Source: Variovorax boronicumulans
GTDB taxonomy: Bacteria > Pseudomonadota > Gammaproteobacteria > Burkholderiales > Burkholderiaceae_C
Direction: 5' to 3'
Length of the DNA: 64,000 nt
NCBI RefSeq assembly: GCF_007677875.1
Contig: NZ_VEDO01000002.1
Span: 186,001 to 250,000 of the forward strand
The translations under genes were made by a program, and so were the position numbers. The notes beneath the pieces were generated by a model that saw only the letters and a program-made list of their open reading frames with translations, ran no database searches and was not told the origin of the DNA. Position 1 is the first letter of the stretch. Every line of letters starts with the position of its first letter. Positions 62,821 to 64,000 of the stretch are shown in pieces.

Positions 62821-64000
62821 TCAGGCCGCGGCGAGGGCCCGCTGCGCCGGCTGCTGCGCGGCAGCCGCCGCGTCGGCAGGAAGCTGGAACACGCCGACCG
62901 CATCCACCATGCGCCCGACTTGGGCGTTCAGGCTGTCGGCCGCCGCGGCGGACTGCTCGACCAGCGCGGCGTTCTGCTGCGTGACCTGGTCCAGCTGGTT
63001 CACCGCACCGCTGACCTGGCCGATGCCGGTGGTCTGTTCGTGGCTGGCGGCGCTGATCTCGGCGATCAGGTCGGCCACGCGCTTGACCTGCTTGACGATG
63101 TCGCCCATGGCCGCACCGGCCGCATCGGCCTGCGTGGTGCCGACCTCGGCCATCTTCACGCTCTCGCCGATCAGGCTCTTGATCTCCTTGGCGGCCTGGG
63201 CCGAGCGGCCGGCCAGGCTGCGCACCTCGGTGGCCACGACGGCGAAGCCGCGGCCCTGGTCGCCCGCACGCGCCGCTTCCACGGCGGCGTTGAGCGCCAG
63301 GATGTTGGTCTGGAAGGCGATGCCGTCGATCAGGCCGATGATCTCGCTGACCTTGCGCGAACCGCCCGAGATGGCGTCCATGGTGCCGACCACCTGGCCG
63401 ACCACGGCGCCGCCTTGTTCAGCCGCCGCTGCGGCGGCGGTGGCCAGCTGCGCCGCCTGGCGCGCCGTCTCGGCGTTGGATTGCACGGTGGAGCCGATCT
63501 GCTCCATCGAAGCCGCGGTCTGCTGCAGGTTGCTGGCCTGCTCCTCGGTGCGTTGGCTCAGGTCCTGGTTGCCCGCCGCGATCTCGCCGGCGCCGGTGGC
63601 AATCGAATCGCTGCTGTGGCGCACGGTGGAGACGACGCGGATCAGGTTCTCGTTCATGTCGCGCAGTGCCGCCAGCAGCTGGCCGGTTTCGTCCTTGCCA
63701 CGCACGTCGATGCGGGAGGTCAGGTCGCCGGAGGAAACGGTCCGTGCGATGCGCACGGCTTCGGAGATGGGCACCGTGATGCTGCGCGTGATCCACCAGG
63801 CCGCCACCAGGCCCAGCGCCACACCGGCGGCGCACATGGCCAGCATCAGCATGCGGGCGCGGTCGTAGGCCGTCTGCGCTTCCTCCGCCGCTTCGTTGTT
63901 GGCCTTTTCCTCAGCATCGGACAACTCGCCCAGTGCCTCGTACCAGGCCTGCATCGGGCCGTCGACCTGGGTTCCGAGGAAGCGCGCTGCCTCGTCTGTC
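62821..64000 (-). CDS. Methyl-accepting chemotaxis protein, cut by window edge
   Basis: The C-terminal 393 codons of a chemoreceptor whose start lies beyond the right edge; the frame is open to base 64000. Visible from the edge inward: the end of a four-helix-bundle sensor; a transmembrane helix ([20 protein letters not shown]); HAMP; and the methyl-accepting hairpin with tip [21 protein letters not shown], seen as [17 protein letters not shown]. It ends in RALAAA with no docking pentapeptide, unlike the receptor at 44313-46058. A start at 63954 is possible on paper but would delete the sensor domain. Confidence 0.93.
   Translation of the reverse strand, partial: TDEAARFLGTQVDGPMQAWYEALGELSDAEEKANNEAAEEAQTAYDRARMLMLAMCAAGVALGLVAAWWITRSITVPISEAVRIARTVSSGDLTSRIDVRGKDETGQLLAALRDMNENLIRVVSTVRHSSDSIATGAGEIAAGNQDLSQRTEEQASNLQQTAASMEQIGSTVQSNAETARQAAQLATAAAAAAEQGGAVVGQVVGTMDAISGGSRKVSEIIGLIDGIAFQTNILALNAAVEAARAGDQGRGFAVVATEVRSLAGRSAQAAKEIKSLIGESVKMAEVGTTQADAAGAAMGDIVKQVKRVADLIAEISAASHEQTTGIGQVSGAVNQLDQVTQQNAALVEQSAAAADSLNAQVGRMVDAVGVFQLPADAAAAAQQPAQRALAAA

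Overview
The window is compact, GC-rich chromosomal DNA of a betaproteobacterium, most likely order Burkholderiales and probably family Comamonadaceae. The evidence is gene content: a proteasome-like BPH gene inside the pyruvate dehydrogenase operon, a lipoyl-fused dihydrolipoamide dehydrogenase, a Bug/TctC solute-binding protein, an isovaleryl-CoA dehydrogenase locus, and a RelA with a degenerate hydrolase half. No genus is claimed. I found no insertion sequence, prophage, integron or CRISPR array, so this is core genome rather than an island. No gene-free stretch exceeds about 210 bases.

Layout. 61-8766: pyrD, rpiA, a secreted glutaredoxin-like protein, an M3 oligopeptidase, folD, and a FixJ/FixL-like two-component pair. 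8969-15838: aceE-aceF-BPH-lpdA, the complete pyruvate dehydrogenase complex with a predicted Ntn-hydrolase peptidase between E2 and E3. 15885-21133 (minus): a chain of overlapping genes coding for a [2Fe-2S] protein, a Tat-exported molybdenum hydroxylase, SoxX, SoxY, SoxZ and SoxA, followed by a DUF1439 protein. No soxB or soxCD is present, and SoxY lacks the usual C-terminal GGCGG arm. This is the least ordinary locus in the window.

21232-26003 (minus): prkA, a DUF444 gene and spoVR, a widespread stress and stationary-phase trio. 26205-33903: serB, mfd, ispD-ispF, and an OmpR/EnvZ-type pair. 34101-39893: a SIMPL-domain protein, an alpha/beta hydrolase, relA, tRNA-Val(GAC), a membrane protein, tRNA-Glu(TTC) and a retropepsin-like protease.

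39890-55873: an expanded form of the conserved queG/tsaE/amidase/mutL/miaA neighbourhood. An ABC exporter pair is translationally coupled to miaA. Between the core genes sit a chemoreceptor with a CheR/CheB-docking tail, a lipoprotein hydrolase, two zinc-ribbon membrane proteins, a DedA protein, and two small envelope proteins. 55864-64000: an AraC regulator divergent from ivd and an acyl-CoA ligase, an AEC transporter, a Bug protein, xerD, and a second chemoreceptor cut by the right edge.

Regulatory signals I could support are several intrinsic terminators or terminator-like hairpins, a good tRNA-Val promoter, an OmpR-like pair of inverted boxes in the ompR/SIMPL intergenic region, and an AT-rich palindrome upstream of aceE. 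Many neighbouring genes overlap by 1 to 14 bases, and convergent genes often abut with no room for a terminator.
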